Assembly: GCF_014644435.1 (NCBI RefSeq)
Contig: NZ_BMKR01000036.1
Coordinates: forward strand, 1-64,000
DNA from: Paenibacillus albidus
GTDB taxonomy: Bacteria > Bacillota > Bacilli > Paenibacillales > Paenibacillaceae
DNA length: 64,000 nucleotides
Reading direction: 5' to 3'
The notes beneath the pieces were generated by a model. It was not told the DNA's origin. It made no database searches and saw nothing but the letters and a program-made list of their open reading frames with translations. How positions within the stretch are numbered: the stretch's first letter is position 1; every line of letters starts with the position of its first letter. Shown in pieces: positions 7,684-17,063 of this stretch. A program made the position numbers and the translations under genes.

Positions 7684-9792
7684 ATGCAGCTGATCCACAA
7701 AATGAGGAGCCATAAAATTGTTACTCTGGCTATTGTATTCGCTTTATTGTCGGTGATCGTAGGTAGCGGCAGTGTTTTCGGGGCGGCAAGTTCATCCACT
7801 ACCTCTAACACCACAAGGGTATCTGTGCATGACCCTTCGATTTCCTATGATGCTTCCACGAACAAGTATTATATATTTGGCTCACACCTGGCGCAGGCAT
7901 CAAGTACAGATCTGAGGAACTGGTCCTACATGGGGACACAGGGCTACACGAACACCAGCTTGTACGCCCCTTCGACTTTTGAAGGCTATTATTATATCAA
8001 GAACAAGAACAGTGGATTATATCTGGATGTAGTCAATGGCTCGGCGACTGACGGCACGAATATTCAGCAATGGTCGTATAATGGCTCGGATGCGCAGAAG
8101 TTCAGAATTATGTATTACGGAAGCGGGGATTATTACATCCTTACAGGCAATTCCGCTTATACAAGCGGTTTTGACGTCTTCGAAGGATCTACCGCCGACG
8201 GTGCCAACATTGATCAATGGACGTACTGGGGCGGCACTATGCAGCTGTTTAGAATCCAGCAAAATGCCGACGGAACGGTTGCGTTCCTAACCAAGGCATC
8301 CAACTATACTGCCGCAATTGATGTAGCGGACGGCAGCACAGCGAATGGTGCGAACGTCCAGCAATGGAATTACTGGGGCGGCGATATGCAGAAATGGGAG
8401 CTGGTCAAGGCAGGGGGAACCGGCAACTCCGCCAGAATCGCCGGAGCAGCATTAAATTCTGCGCTCGCGGTGCCTTTTGCCTGGGCCGGGTATAACGATC
8501 AGGACAGTTCAGGCGGACAATCCGTATGGGCGCCGGGACCGGTGTATAATTCTTCGTATGTGTGGGCAGACGGATCGACGGGAGCTTATATGCTCTACTA
8601 TTGCACCTCCTCGACGTATATCCGTTCGGCTATCGCCTACAGTGTATCCAAGTCGGTCTCCGGACCTTATGAATATGTCGATACCATTGTCTATTCCGGC
8701 TTCACTAGCGGCAGCAACCCGATTACAACGACCTCGTCGTTAGGGACCAAAACGGTGGATATATGGTTCAAGAACACCAATATCCCCGAGCTGATCGACA
8801 ACGGCACCTTATCCGGAACCAGAAGCGGCTGGTTTAACAGCAGCGGCGGATTCAACAACACCAATTTCCCGAATGCGATAGATCCGGCACTGGTGTATGA
8901 CAACAGCGGCAAGCTGTGGATGAGTTACGGCTCCTGGTCTGGAGGCATTTATATTCTGCAGATTAACCCAGCCACCGGCAAGCCGTATTACCCAGGCTCC
9001 GACAATGGCAATGTCGACCGTTATTTTGGCAAGCGGATTGCCGGAGGGTACGGTAAAACGGGCGAAGCTCCTTACATCGTCTATGATTCCTCATCAGGCT
9101 ATTACTACCTTTACGTCACTTATGGCGGTTTGGCCAATGCGGGCGGGTACCACATCCGTCTGTACCGCTCGACCACCATCGACGGAACCTACACTGATGC
9201 CGCCGGCAATTCGGCTGTCTATTCCTCCGCTTCCGTGGACCAGTCGGGTTACGGCATCAAACTGTTTGGGAATTATAACTTATCGGGAACTAGTCAGGGG
9301 TATAAATCGGGTGGCCACAATTCTGCACTGATCGATACGGACGGCAGGAGATATCTGGTGTACCACACCCGGTTCAATAACGGCACCGAGGCGCATGAGG
9401 TTCGCGTACATCAGCAATTTATGAATCAGGACAAATGGCCGGTTACTGCGGTGTATGAATTTCTGGGCAGCAGTATCGCCTCCACCGGGTACAGTGCCAG
9501 TGAAATGGCGGGGACCTATCAATTCATCAACATGGGATTGGATGCTTCTACGGCCAATGTTGGCATGCTGACCACCCAGAGTGTGACCCTGAACAGCAAT
9601 GGAACCATTACCGGTTCTGTGACAGGCACATGGTCCAACACGTCAGGAACCTACTACTGTACGATGGTCATTGACGGCGTAACGTATAAAGGCGTGTTCT
9701 TCAAGCAGCGCAATGAACTGTCCAGCCACAATGAAGTAATGACCTTCTCCTTGATCGGTACGAACAACAAGTCGATTTGGGGTTCGAAGTAA
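7684..9792 (+). CDS. secreted GH43 endo-arabinanase with an inserted ricin-type domain
   Basis: A 702-residue secreted enzyme. ATG 7684 is preferred over an in-frame TTG at 7675 because GAAGGGAG (7665-7672) is better spaced. Residues 1-36 are a signal peptide. The first propeller strand carries VHDPSISYD (catalytic base Asp50). Residues 101-243 are a ricin-B-like domain with three repeats ending in QQW or DQW-type motifs, inserted between the first blade part and the rest. The propeller resumes with NAIDPALVYD (Asp400) and GKTGEAPYIV (acid Glu461). The C-terminal 100 residues resemble the beta-barrel domain of large bacterial arabinanases. It probably cleaves alpha-1,5-arabinan outside the cell. 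A terminator follows at once. Confidence 0.88.
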   Translation: MQLIHKMRSHKIVTLAIVFALLSVIVGSGSVFGAASSSTTSNTTRVSVHDPSISYDASTNKYYIFGSHLAQASSTDLRNWSYMGTQGYTNTSLYAPSTFEGYYYIKNKNSGLYLDVVNGSATDGTNIQQWSYNGSDAQKFRIMYYGSGDYYILTGNSAYTSGFDVFEGSTADGANIDQWTYWGGTMQLFRIQQNADGTVAFLTKASNYTAAIDVADGSTANGANVQQWNYWGGDMQKWELVKAGGTGNSARIAGAALNSALAVPFAWAGYNDQDSSGGQSVWAPGPVYNSSYVWADGSTGAYMLYYCTSSTYIRSAIAYSVSKSVSGPYEYVDTIVYSGFTSGSNPITTTSSLGTKTVDIWFKNTNIPELIDNGTLSGTRSGWFNSSGGFNNTNFPNAIDPALVYDNSGKLWMSYGSWSGGIYILQINPATGKPYYPGSDNGNVDRYFGKRIAGGYGKTGEAPYIVYDSSSGYYYLYVTYGGLANAGGYHIRLYRSTTIDGTYTDAAGNSAVYSSASVDQSGYGIKLFGNYNLSGTSQGYKSGGHNSALIDTDGRRYLVYHTRFNNGTEAHEVRVHQQFMNQDKWPVTAVYEFLGSSIASTGYSASEMAGTYQFINMGLDASTANVGMLTTQSVTLNSNGTITGSVTGTWSNTSGTYYCTMVIDGVTYKGVFFKQRNELSSHNEVMTFSLIGTNNKSIWGSK

Positions 9793-9821
9793 AATGTAAC
9801 CCGATAAATAGCCAGAAAAAA

Positions 9822-9855
9822 AGACACCTCTAGGGCCTCTAGGGGTGTCTTTTTT
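9822..9855 (+). terminator. rho-independent terminator after GH43
   Basis: AGACACCTCTAG pairs with CTAGGGGTGTCT (one G-T pair) and is followed by six T residues. The run of A residues before it means it could also act on the other strand. Confidence 0.85.
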
Positions 9856-10074
9856 GTCGGGGGATTGATTATGCAGAACTGCTGCCCTCTTCACTCTATG
9901 TCGATTTGATCTGGAGGGAGGAAGAACATACGCGATATTTTATCAGAGTTAATCTCCCGAACTGTAGAGGAAATATGGAGCATGATCCCGTTAGGCTTTA
10001 GAGCCTCTACAATCGTTGGGATCTTGTTTCCAGGAATGCGAGATGCATGAATACTGAATAGTAGCTGTTACGAA

Positions 10075-10231
10075 TCAGGATTTAGAATCCATAATTTTCT
10101 GAATCTTTGTTTGTGTATTCTGAATGGTAGGTTCGATATCTTGATTTGAAAGCTCAACAGGATGCCCGCGTCTCCCGTGGACAGCGTGATGTACGTATCG
10201 TCCGGCATCATCGAAAGCACCACGACTTTGA
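10075..10231 (-). pseudogene. short C-terminal gene remnant, family unknown
   Basis: The minus strand from about 10231 reads SRGAFDDAGRYVHHAVHG and continues through VELSNQDIEPTIQNTQTK to a stop at 10075-10077. It looks like the last 50 residues of a real protein without the rest. I do not recognise it. The remaining gap from 9856 to 10336 contains no other gene I can support; a TATAAT at 10290-10295 is the likely -10 box for the MFS gene. Confidence 0.25.
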
Positions 10232-10336
10232 TATCAATATAGTGTTATTAATTAATCGATAATTGCTATTTAATATATTTTTTTATCGTTATAATGCTAT
10301 TGTGAAGTGATTGCACAAATTGAGGAGAGAACAGAG

Positions 10337-11506
10337 ATGGTTACGTTATTACTGATTATTATTTACCTCGCATTTATAGGTCTCGGATTGCCTGACGCCT
10401 TGCTTGGAAGTGCATGGTCTATTATGAAGCTTGATATTGGTGCCACAACAGAAATGGCAGGTTATATATCGTTAACGGTTTCATTCTGTACGGTTGTATC
10501 CAGTTTATTTGCAAGCAGATTGTTGCATAGATTTGGCACAGGAAAGGTAACATTGTTCAGTATCCTATCAACAACGATTGCCTTATTTGGTTTTTCTTTC
10601 ACAAACGAGTTCTTATTCTTTATACTTCTGGCGATTCCTTTGGGATTAGGCGCTGGTTCTGTAGATGCAGCATTAAGTAACTATGTAGCGCTGCATTTTA
10701 AAGCCAGGCATATGAGCTGGTTGCATTGTTTCTGGGGGATTGGAGCAATGACGGGACCTATTGTAATGTCATTTTCGCTGGATAATGGAAATAACTGGCG
10801 TATGGGATACCTTACTATAGGGATAGTACTTACTATCATAGCTATAATATTATTGGGATCGCTGTCTTTGTGGAAGATTTTTGAGAACGGTAAGATAGAA
10901 GAAGGCGGCGAGAAGACGCTCATCAGTAACAGAGAAGCCTTACGAATCAGGGGTGTGAAAATGTCCATGGTCTCGATGCTTTGTTACAATGGTTCGGAAA
11001 CAGCCGCTGGTCTATGGATGGCATCCTTCTTTATTGAAAGCAAAGGAATTTCTCCTGGCACAGCAGCAGCCTTTTCTTCCCTATTTTATATTGGAATCAT
11101 AATAGGACGTATTTTTTCCGGATTTCTCTCGACTAACTTATCAAGTAAAAGCCTGATACGATACGGTGGGTTAGTTGGCTGTGTCGGACTTCTGATTCTT
11201 ATTTTACCGGTTCCATCTTGGGTTGCTGCAGGAGCATTGCTCATTGTGGGACTAGGTGGAGCGCCAATCTATCCGAGTATTGTTCATGCCACACCGGAAC
11301 GGTTCGGGGAAAAAGCTTCTTCGAGTGTAATTGGACTCGAAATGGCAAGTGCTTATACAGGTTCTACTCTGATACCTTTATTAATGGGGTTTATTGCAAG
11401 CCAATTTGGTATGTTTATGGTACCCATTATTTTGCTTCTACTTTTTAGTATCATGTTTGTATCTTCAGAAATGGTTAATAGAGTTTACAAACATAAGCTT
11501 GTATAA
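10337..11506 (+). CDS. MFS transporter, sugar/fucose-permease-like
   Basis: A 389-residue major facilitator with about twelve membrane helices. The start is ATG 10337, seven bases after GAGGAGAG; a GTG at 10307 in the same frame is less likely. The N-terminal half keeps IYLAFIGLGLPDALLGSAW and GLGAGSVDAALSNYVALHF, the second part GLGGAPIYPSIVHATPERFG; these resemble the FucP/YfkF-like branch that carries sugars or drugs. Substrate is unknown. It stands alone between a terminator-bounded GH43 gene and a bidirectional terminator. Confidence 0.82.
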   Translation: MVTLLLIIIYLAFIGLGLPDALLGSAWSIMKLDIGATTEMAGYISLTVSFCTVVSSLFASRLLHRFGTGKVTLFSILSTTIALFGFSFTNEFLFFILLAIPLGLGAGSVDAALSNYVALHFKARHMSWLHCFWGIGAMTGPIVMSFSLDNGNNWRMGYLTIGIVLTIIAIILLGSLSLWKIFENGKIEEGGEKTLISNREALRIRGVKMSMVSMLCYNGSETAAGLWMASFFIESKGISPGTAAAFSSLFYIGIIIGRIFSGFLSTNLSSKSLIRYGGLVGCVGLLILILPVPSWVAAGALLIVGLGGAPIYPSIVHATPERFGEKASSSVIGLEMASAYTGSTLIPLLMGFIASQFGMFMVPIILLLLFSIMFVSSEMVNRVYKHKLV

Positions 11507-11960
11507 ATATATAGCGCTAGTGCAAGGTCTCAATACTCCAGCCCATGCCGCAAATGCGTGCGACAGCATCCAACCCGCACAACTCTCGCTCATATAGCGT
11601 GGTTAAGACAATTGTTGACTGTGCGATTTGGAGTAGGCCCCTCTGCGGACACGATGAGGTCCCTTCACGATTTATCCGCGGCTGATGCGGACAGGAAATC
11701 CGTTATTGGGGAGGATTCGTCTATTCAGCAGGACAAACGGACAGAGATTCCGCTAATTGTCCTATCTGCCTTCATTCTAGGCTCAAACGAACGATATAAC
11801 GGCTCCTGAGTCCGAAATCGCCAGGAAAGATGACTTTTTCACGAAATAGGGTCTTCTCTGTCCGCTTCACTCCGCTGATGGAGCCCAATCCTCCTGCACC
11901 GCCTATTTCATCTGAAGCTTCCAAGATATCCACATTTTTTGGGCATTGCATCATTTCCTA
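11507..11960. other. gene-free block, candidate interspersed repeat
   Basis: No gene is convincing here. Frames exist on both strands but have no ribosome sites or recognisable families. The texture (blocks such as GAGTCCGAAATCGCCAGGAAAG and repeated TCCGCTTC-type words) resembles intergenic repeats I associate with Paenibacillus genomes; this is a memory-based impression, and only one copy is in the window. Confidence 0.25.
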
Positions 11961-11967
11961 AATGACG

Positions 11968-12016
11968 AAAAAAGCTCAATTTCTCAGAATTAAATTGAGA
12001 AATCGGGCTTTTTTAT
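11968..12016. terminator. bidirectional terminator between MFS and the MurNAc operon
   Basis: AGCTCAATTTCTCA (11973-11986) pairs with TGAGAAATCGGGCT (11996-12009) apart from two wobble pairs. Runs of A before and T after give a T tail on both strands, so it ends both convergent transcripts. Confidence 0.85.
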
Positions 12017-12082
12017 TTGCCTTAACGTTGTAAATTCGCGATTTGCTGGTGTTACCCCTATCTCACTTCGCACTCATTTTGT

Positions 12083-12562
12083 CTAATAATAAACACGTAG
12101 TACAGCATCCTCTTCCTGCAAGCCTTCAATCCGCTGAACCTTCTCTTGGCCGCCTGGCACAATTACTGAGGTGATATAGGATAATCCTGCTTCTTTAATC
12201 TTGGCTATATCAAATTCCAGCAGCAGTTGACCCTGTTCAACCGTTTGCCCTGTTACAACATGGGACACAAAGCCCTCACCTTTCAGCGATACAGTATTTA
12301 CCCCGACATGAATGAGAATCTGAATACCATCTTCATTTTCCAGCAAAACCGCATGCTTGCTTTTATTCATAATATGGGCTACTTTACCGGAAAAGGGGGC
12401 TCTCACATCGCCTTTGACAGGTTGAACAGCAAATCCTTCCCCCATGGCTTTCGTGGAAAACGCTTCATCCGGTACTTGCTCAAGACCCACTACTTGTCCG
12501 GGGACCGGGGAGATAATATCCAGGGTATTTTCTTCGATTTTGTTTTTTCTCCAGCCAAACAT
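12083..12562 (-). CDS. glucose-family PTS EIIA (EIIA-Glc-like)
   Basis: A 159-residue stand-alone EIIA of the glucose family, about the length of Crr. The active histidine is in IQILIHVGVNTVSLKGEGF, with the partner histidine in KSKHAVLLENEDG; the start ISPVPGQVVGLEQVPDEAFS is the family N-terminus. It is the last gene of the MurNAc operon. The MurP-type EIIBC upstream has no EIIA domain, so this protein is the obvious phosphate donor. Cytoplasmic. Regulatory roles known for enterobacterial Crr should not be assumed. Confidence 0.9.
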   Translation of the reverse strand: MFGWRKNKIEENTLDIISPVPGQVVGLEQVPDEAFSTKAMGEGFAVQPVKGDVRAPFSGKVAHIMNKSKHAVLLENEDGIQILIHVGVNTVSLKGEGFVSHVVTGQTVEQGQLLLEFDIAKIKEAGLSYITSVIVPGGQEKVQRIEGLQEEDAVLRVYY

Positions 12563-12583
12563 ATCCTTCTCTCCTCTCTAAAG

Positions 12584-13453
12584 TTATGTCTCCGACAAGT
12601 TTTTCAGTTCATTTGTCGCCTTACGGGTTCTCGTAATCTTATCGATAGAATCGTTAATATTAATTGAAGCGTATGCATAATACAGCACATCCACGACAAA
12701 AAACTGGCTATGCTTGGAGCTGGTCGCTGCACTTCTTACCTTTGCTTCAGGAGCAAGTGAAGTGAATAAATTAAAATCGCTTATATCCGATAACTCGCTG
12801 CGGCCAAACCCCGTAAAGCTAACGGTGGTCAATCCACTTTTTTGGGCAAATTTCATCAGCTGCAGCACCTCCTTGGTAGCAGCGCTATACGAAATCCCAA
12901 TAAATACGCTTCCTTTCGGTGCATTAGCCATACTCATTGTGAGTACATGGATATCATGAAACGCATATACGTTTTTCCCCATCCGCAGCCATTTTTGGGC
13001 AATGTCCTCTGCAACCAACGCCGATGCACCAATACCGTAGGCAAATATAACGGGGGCCTTGTACAAGCTGTGTGCCACTTTTTCAATCATTTCTACGTCA
13101 AGCTGGCCTACTGTATCCTTAAGTGACTGGATCACGTTGGACAAAATTTTATCGACTAACACCGTCGTATTTTCATTTTTATTCAGATCGAAGTAACCTG
13201 TTTTTTGCCCCTGAGCCAGATCAGCAGACAAGGCTACCTTTAATTCGGGGAAGCCCTTTAGGCCTATCGAACGGCAAAAACGCACAACCGATGCACTGCT
13301 GGAAAGAGAACGTGATGCCATTTCCTGCACAGACATAAACATCGCTTCATCCGGAGCCTCCAGTACAAAGCGGGCTACCTTCTGCTCGGATTTTGTTAAT
13401 TTGGGCAGCACATTTTCAATTCTCGATAAAATTTGCCCCACTCCCACACCCAT
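12584..13453 (-). CDS. murR: RpiR-family regulator of the MurNAc operon (MurR-like)
   Basis: A 289-residue RpiR-type repressor: an N-terminal HTH domain (about 1-75, with SEQKVARFVLEAPDEAMFMS and a recognition part ASVVRFCRSIG) followed by a SIS sugar-phosphate-binding domain (about 120-260, with IFAYGIGASALVAEDIAQ). GGAGGTG precedes the ATG. It lies inside the operon murQ-murP-mupG-this gene-EIIA. MurR proteins sense MurNAc-6-phosphate; by position this one should do the same and bind the two palindromes before murQ. The symbol rests on context plus family. Confidence 0.85.
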   Translation of the reverse strand: MGVGVGQILSRIENVLPKLTKSEQKVARFVLEAPDEAMFMSVQEMASRSLSSSASVVRFCRSIGLKGFPELKVALSADLAQGQKTGYFDLNKNENTTVLVDKILSNVIQSLKDTVGQLDVEMIEKVAHSLYKAPVIFAYGIGASALVAEDIAQKWLRMGKNVYAFHDIHVLTMSMANAPKGSVFIGISYSAATKEVLQLMKFAQKSGLTTVSFTGFGRSELSDISDFNLFTSLAPEAKVRSAATSSKHSQFFVVDVLYYAYASININDSIDKITRTRKATNELKNLSET

Positions 13454-13499
13454 ACCAGCACCTCCATTATCACGTGAACAATAAAATTATACCTTAATA

Positions 13500-14549
13500 C
13501 TATTCACTATAGGACGCTGTGGCAAGAAATCGAAAGGGATGCCGGCTCTTATGCAGAAACGGCAGCAGAGGAATATCTCTTCGGGCGACATACCCAATTA
13601 CGTTAACCCGTTCATCGGCAGGCAAAGGACGGAGTACAATTTGAAATTCACCGCGATACCGTAAATATTTATCATTATCGATCGTTAGGGCTCCGATTGG
13701 ACGTTCCACGGTATGCTCCGGAAGAATACTTCCTCTAAAATGATGCCGAGCTTCCTCGGAACGAATTACGTCACGTGCTATATCCGGACGGTTATGGTGG
13801 ACAGCTTCCCATACATGTGACGGTCTTTGCTTCTCAACGCCCAATAACACGGTCCCCTCATTCCAGGCAAGAAATTGCTGCATCGTCCAAGGGCTTACCG
13901 ATAAATCGCCAATGAGAACATGATCCACAAAACACTCGTGCACCAATTCCAAGTAGCCGGCAAATGGAGACATATGACGATGTTTCTCCAGGCTTGGCAG
14001 CCCCTCATGCAGCGGGCCTCTTAAATCTCCGTCTCCAGGAATAAAAGCCGCAACGGTTAAGTCTTGGGATTGTAACCAGCGATTCTGGTTCTGAAAAGCT
14101 GTCAGTTCAAGACCTGTCTCCGGTCTTGGGTAATAATTGTGCCAAGCCTCTAAGGAAGCGAAATTCGCCTGCTGCTCGCGTAAGCCGTCCAAAAACGCCT
14201 GATCTATCGTACTTGCATTCAGAGCAACACGCCACTCGCGGGACAGTTGGGCAATTTCAGCAATCTCCATACCGTTATCAATTCTTAATCCCGTAACACC
14301 GCTAGCCTTCAACTGCTGTAACGAGAAATGGTTAAAGGTTCTTGGAGACACATCCACCATGAAAAGCATATTGTGTCTGAGGGCAAACTCTCCGATCCGT
14401 GTTAGCGGCTCCAGCAGCTCCCGTGGATCCTCCTCCGGAATCTGCAGAGAAGTAAAAATAGAGTTGAATCCATTTTTTTGCATATAGCTCAAATATTCCA
14501 TTGTCTTATCAAGACTCTGCTCAGTTAGTGACACCAATACTCCACTCAT
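13500..14549 (-). CDS. mupG: MupG-type 6-phospho-N-acetylmuramidase (DUF871)
   Basis: A 349-residue DUF871 protein. The open frame extends upstream to 14654, inside murP, but ATG 14549 is the likely start because AAAGGAGT is well spaced and MSGVLVSLTEQ aligns with the family start. Residues 1-235 form a TIM barrel (GFNSIFTSLQIPEEDP, GVTGLRIDNG); the last 110 residues form a beta domain (RHHFRGSILPEHT). S. aureus MupG hydrolyses MurNAc-6P-GlcNAc inside the cell, releasing MurNAc-6P for MurQ. With murP and murQ next to it the same recycling role is well supported. Confidence 0.88.
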   Translation of the reverse strand: MSGVLVSLTEQSLDKTMEYLSYMQKNGFNSIFTSLQIPEEDPRELLEPLTRIGEFALRHNMLFMVDVSPRTFNHFSLQQLKASGVTGLRIDNGMEIAEIAQLSREWRVALNASTIDQAFLDGLREQQANFASLEAWHNYYPRPETGLELTAFQNQNRWLQSQDLTVAAFIPGDGDLRGPLHEGLPSLEKHRHMSPFAGYLELVHECFVDHVLIGDLSVSPWTMQQFLAWNEGTVLLGVEKQRPSHVWEAVHHNRPDIARDVIRSEEARHHFRGSILPEHTVERPIGALTIDNDKYLRYRGEFQIVLRPLPADERVNVIGYVARRDIPLLPFLHKSRHPFRFLATASYSE

Positions 14550-14589
14550 GTTGCTAACACTCCTTTTCATCGGATCGTTGTTTATTGTC

Positions 14590-16026
14590 TCAGGCTTCCT
14601 TTGGTTCACGTGCTTCTTTTGGCGTACCGAACAAATAGGTGCAGATAAATCCAAAGATATACGCTGTAACTAAACCCAGCAGGTACACCCACCATTTACC
14701 GTCAGCAATCAGCAGCAGCATTTCAATGCCCGACGCGCCAATGGACATGGCCCCTACATTGCCAAAATATCCAATGACCGCACCACCAAATGCCCCGCCC
14801 AGACACGCAGTTACGAATGGCTTACCCAAAGGAAGGGTTACGCCATAAATCAACGGTTCGCCAATGCCAAGCACACCTACAGGCAAAGCTCCTTTAATAA
14901 TACCCGTAAGCTGCTTGTTCTTACGGCGGATCCAAAGTGCCAGTCCCGCACCTACCTGACCTGCCCCAGCCATGGCCAGAATCGGAAGCAATATGGTCAT
15001 CCCTGTCTGTGCAATCAATTCGATATGAATGGGTGTCATGATATGGTGCAGACCAAGCATTACCATAACCAGCCAGATTCCACCGAGGAAAAAGCCTGCA
15101 AACGCCCCGCCTACAGATAATATCCAGTTAACGGCTATGAGCAGATTGTCAGCAGCAAACCCGGCAAAGGGCATGATCAAAAAGATGGTCAGCAATCCGG
15201 TTGCTAGTACACTCAGAAACGAAGTAACAATCAGATCGATGGAGTTAGGCATAATTTTATGCAATCTTTTTTCAATCACGGATAAAATCCAAACCGCCAA
15301 CACAACACCAATGATCCCGCCTTGCCCGGCAATCAGAGGTTCTCCCGTAAATAAATTGTGGATAGGCAGTTCCGGCTTCATACCGGTGAGAAGAGTCGCA
15401 CCGCCAATAACACCACCTAATGATGGGCTTGCACCAAATACTCTGGCAGAGTTGATGCCCACAAAAATAGCCATATAGGAGAAGATGCCGTTTTTGATGA
15501 CATTGAGAATTAGGTTAAATTGCGCCCAGCCTTCACCGGACAGATGTCCCGCTGTAATGAAATTGCCAATAACGGAGGTAATCCCCGCCAAGAGACCAGC
15601 CGCAACAAATGCAGGTACCAGCGGAATAAAAATGTTTGAAATCGATTTCAAGAAGTTTTTAACAGGTGTGTTGTTCCGCTGTTTATACTTCTCTTTATTT
15701 TGTGCCGCCAGCCCCGCTGCCTTCTCTTTGTCGCTTAATCCGTTTGTCTTCTCTAATGGAATGACTTCTCCCAGCTCCACTCCGCTGATGTCTGCAATCA
15801 CCCGGGAGACCTTCTCTACCAGTCCAGGACCTACAATAATTTGCAGTGTTGATTCCTCGATTACGCCTATAACACCGGGAACACGCTTCAAATTCTCAAT
15901 GCTCGCCAAGCTTTCGTCTCTTAAGGTGATTCGGACACGTGTCATACAGTGGGTAATCATTTCCACATTTTCAATCCCTCCCACCGTACCCAAAATGCCA
16001 TGTGCTAAATCCTTTTCTTTTGACAT
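14590..16026 (-). CDS. murP: PTS EIIBC for N-acetylmuramic acid or MurNAc-GlcNAc (MurP)
   Basis: A 478-residue EIIBC of the glucose/sucrose superfamily. The IIB domain (1-90) has its phosphorylated Cys27 in ITHCMTRVRITL; the IIC domain (about 115-465) is membrane-embedded with LGLHHIMTPIHIELIAQTG and GIGEPLIYGVTLPLGKP. There is no IIA domain; the EIIA-Glc-like gene at the end of the operon can serve it. It sits 3 bases after murQ and before mupG, which identifies it as MurP; the presence of MupG suggests that it imports the disaccharide MurNAc-GlcNAc as in S. aureus. Confidence 0.9.
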   Translation of the reverse strand: MSKEKDLAHGILGTVGGIENVEMITHCMTRVRITLRDESLASIENLKRVPGVIGVIEESTLQIIVGPGLVEKVSRVIADISGVELGEVIPLEKTNGLSDKEKAAGLAAQNKEKYKQRNNTPVKNFLKSISNIFIPLVPAFVAAGLLAGITSVIGNFITAGHLSGEGWAQFNLILNVIKNGIFSYMAIFVGINSARVFGASPSLGGVIGGATLLTGMKPELPIHNLFTGEPLIAGQGGIIGVVLAVWILSVIEKRLHKIMPNSIDLIVTSFLSVLATGLLTIFLIMPFAGFAADNLLIAVNWILSVGGAFAGFFLGGIWLVMVMLGLHHIMTPIHIELIAQTGMTILLPILAMAGAGQVGAGLALWIRRKNKQLTGIIKGALPVGVLGIGEPLIYGVTLPLGKPFVTACLGGAFGGAVIGYFGNVGAMSIGASGIEMLLLIADGKWWVYLLGLVTAYIFGFICTYLFGTPKEAREPKEA

Positions 16027-16028
16027 GG

Positions 16029-16961
16029 TTATTCCCCCTTGTGGTGTTGTACCGCTTGACGAATAAATCCTCCCGATTCCTGCAATCTTTGCTGTGCTTC
16101 TTCAAGCCCAAGTCCCGCAAGCAGCATAACTACAGCTACCTTCACCTGATGATGACTTCTTTCATAATAAATGGAGGCTGTGTCCATATCGCAGCCTGTG
16201 ATCTCGCTGATAATCGATTTAGCTCTGAGCACCAGCTTCTCATTGGTCGGCTGCACATCCACCATTAAATTGCTGTATACCTTGCCTATCCCGATCATAG
16301 CTGCGGTGGAAATCATGTTCAGCACCATCTTCTGAGCTGTTCCGGCCTTCAAGCGAGTAGAACCGGTTAATATCTCCGCCCCTGTCAAGATTTCAATCGG
16401 GTATTGCGCATACCTGCTAATCTCTGCTTTCTCATTGCAGGACAAGCTGGCTGTAGACGCTCCAATCCGGGCGGCATATTTCAGTGCGCCAATGACGTAT
16501 GGCGTTCGTCCGCTGGCGGCAATTCCCACTACAGTATCATTAGGCGTCAGATTGATCAGCTTAAGGTCGGTTTCTCCTTGTTCTATTGAATCCTCTGCAC
16601 CTTCTACCGCCAGTCTGATTGCTGTTTCTCCACCTGCGATCAAACCCTGCACTATGTCCGGACCGGTTCCAAATGTAGGTACACATTCTACTGCATCGAG
16701 AATCCCCATTCTTCCACTAGTTCCTGCCCCGGTATAAATCAGACGTCCACCCTGTTTAAAGCTTTGGATGACACAGGTTACTACCTTTTCGATCTCCCCC
16801 AGCTTTTCTTTCACTGCCAAGGATACCTTCTCATCCTCCTCCTGCATGAGCTTGAGTACAGATGCAGGTGATAACTGGTCCAGCTCCAACGTCCGTTGAT
16901 TTCTTGTTTCCGTGGTTAAATTCTCCAGCAAAATATTCATCCTTTCCTCTAAACTAGTCAT
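16029..16961 (-). CDS. murQ: N-acetylmuramic acid 6-phosphate etherase
   Basis: A 310-residue MurQ, which splits the D-lactyl ether of MurNAc-6P to give GlcNAc-6P and D-lactate in the cytoplasm. Highly conserved family segments are present: LTTETRNQRTLELD near the N-terminus, IYTGAGTSGRMGILDAVECV in the SIS domain (about 60-79) and the C-terminal motif GCDMDTASIYYERSHHQVK. Length is normal. It is the first gene of the MurNAc operon, with a promoter and two palindromic operator candidates just upstream at 17018-17078. The identification is firm. Confidence 0.95.
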   Translation of the reverse strand: MTSLEERMNILLENLTTETRNQRTLELDQLSPASVLKLMQEEDEKVSLAVKEKLGEIEKVVTCVIQSFKQGGRLIYTGAGTSGRMGILDAVECVPTFGTGPDIVQGLIAGGETAIRLAVEGAEDSIEQGETDLKLINLTPNDTVVGIAASGRTPYVIGALKYAARIGASTASLSCNEKAEISRYAQYPIEILTGAEILTGSTRLKAGTAQKMVLNMISTAAMIGIGKVYSNLMVDVQPTNEKLVLRAKSIISEITGCDMDTASIYYERSHHQVKVAVVMLLAGLGLEEAQQRLQESGGFIRQAVQHHKGE

Positions 16962-17017
16962 TCATCCAGTGGTCTTTGAGCCTTGTGACCATTTTCTTTA
17001 TTTATGTTGTTGGACCT

Positions 17018-17046
17018 ATTATAGCTCATATGTAATATTATTACTA
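17018..17046 (-). promoter_or_regulatory. promoter of the MurNAc operon
   Basis: On the minus strand a perfect TATAAT (17023-17018) is preceded after 17 bases by TAGTAA (17046-17041), a weak -35 box. The downstream-proximal palindrome overlaps the spacer and -35 box. Confidence 0.55.
17031..17045. promoter_or_regulatory. MurR-type operator candidate, proximal
   Basis: TGTAATATTATTACT is a palindrome around TGTAATA-N-TATTACA with one mismatch and overlaps the -35 region of the murQ promoter. A second copy lies 33 bases away. Confidence 0.6.
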
Positions 17047-17063
17047 GATATCTGTTAACTTCA

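Noticed and set aside
8017..9522. Several open frames antisense or out of frame within the GH43 gene
   Set aside because: They are shadows of a GC-rich coding sequence with strong codon bias; the GH43 frame has full family support.
11772..11954. 60-codon minus-strand frame in the 11.5-12.0 kb block
   Set aside because: No ribosome site and no family; the block looks like non-coding repeat DNA.
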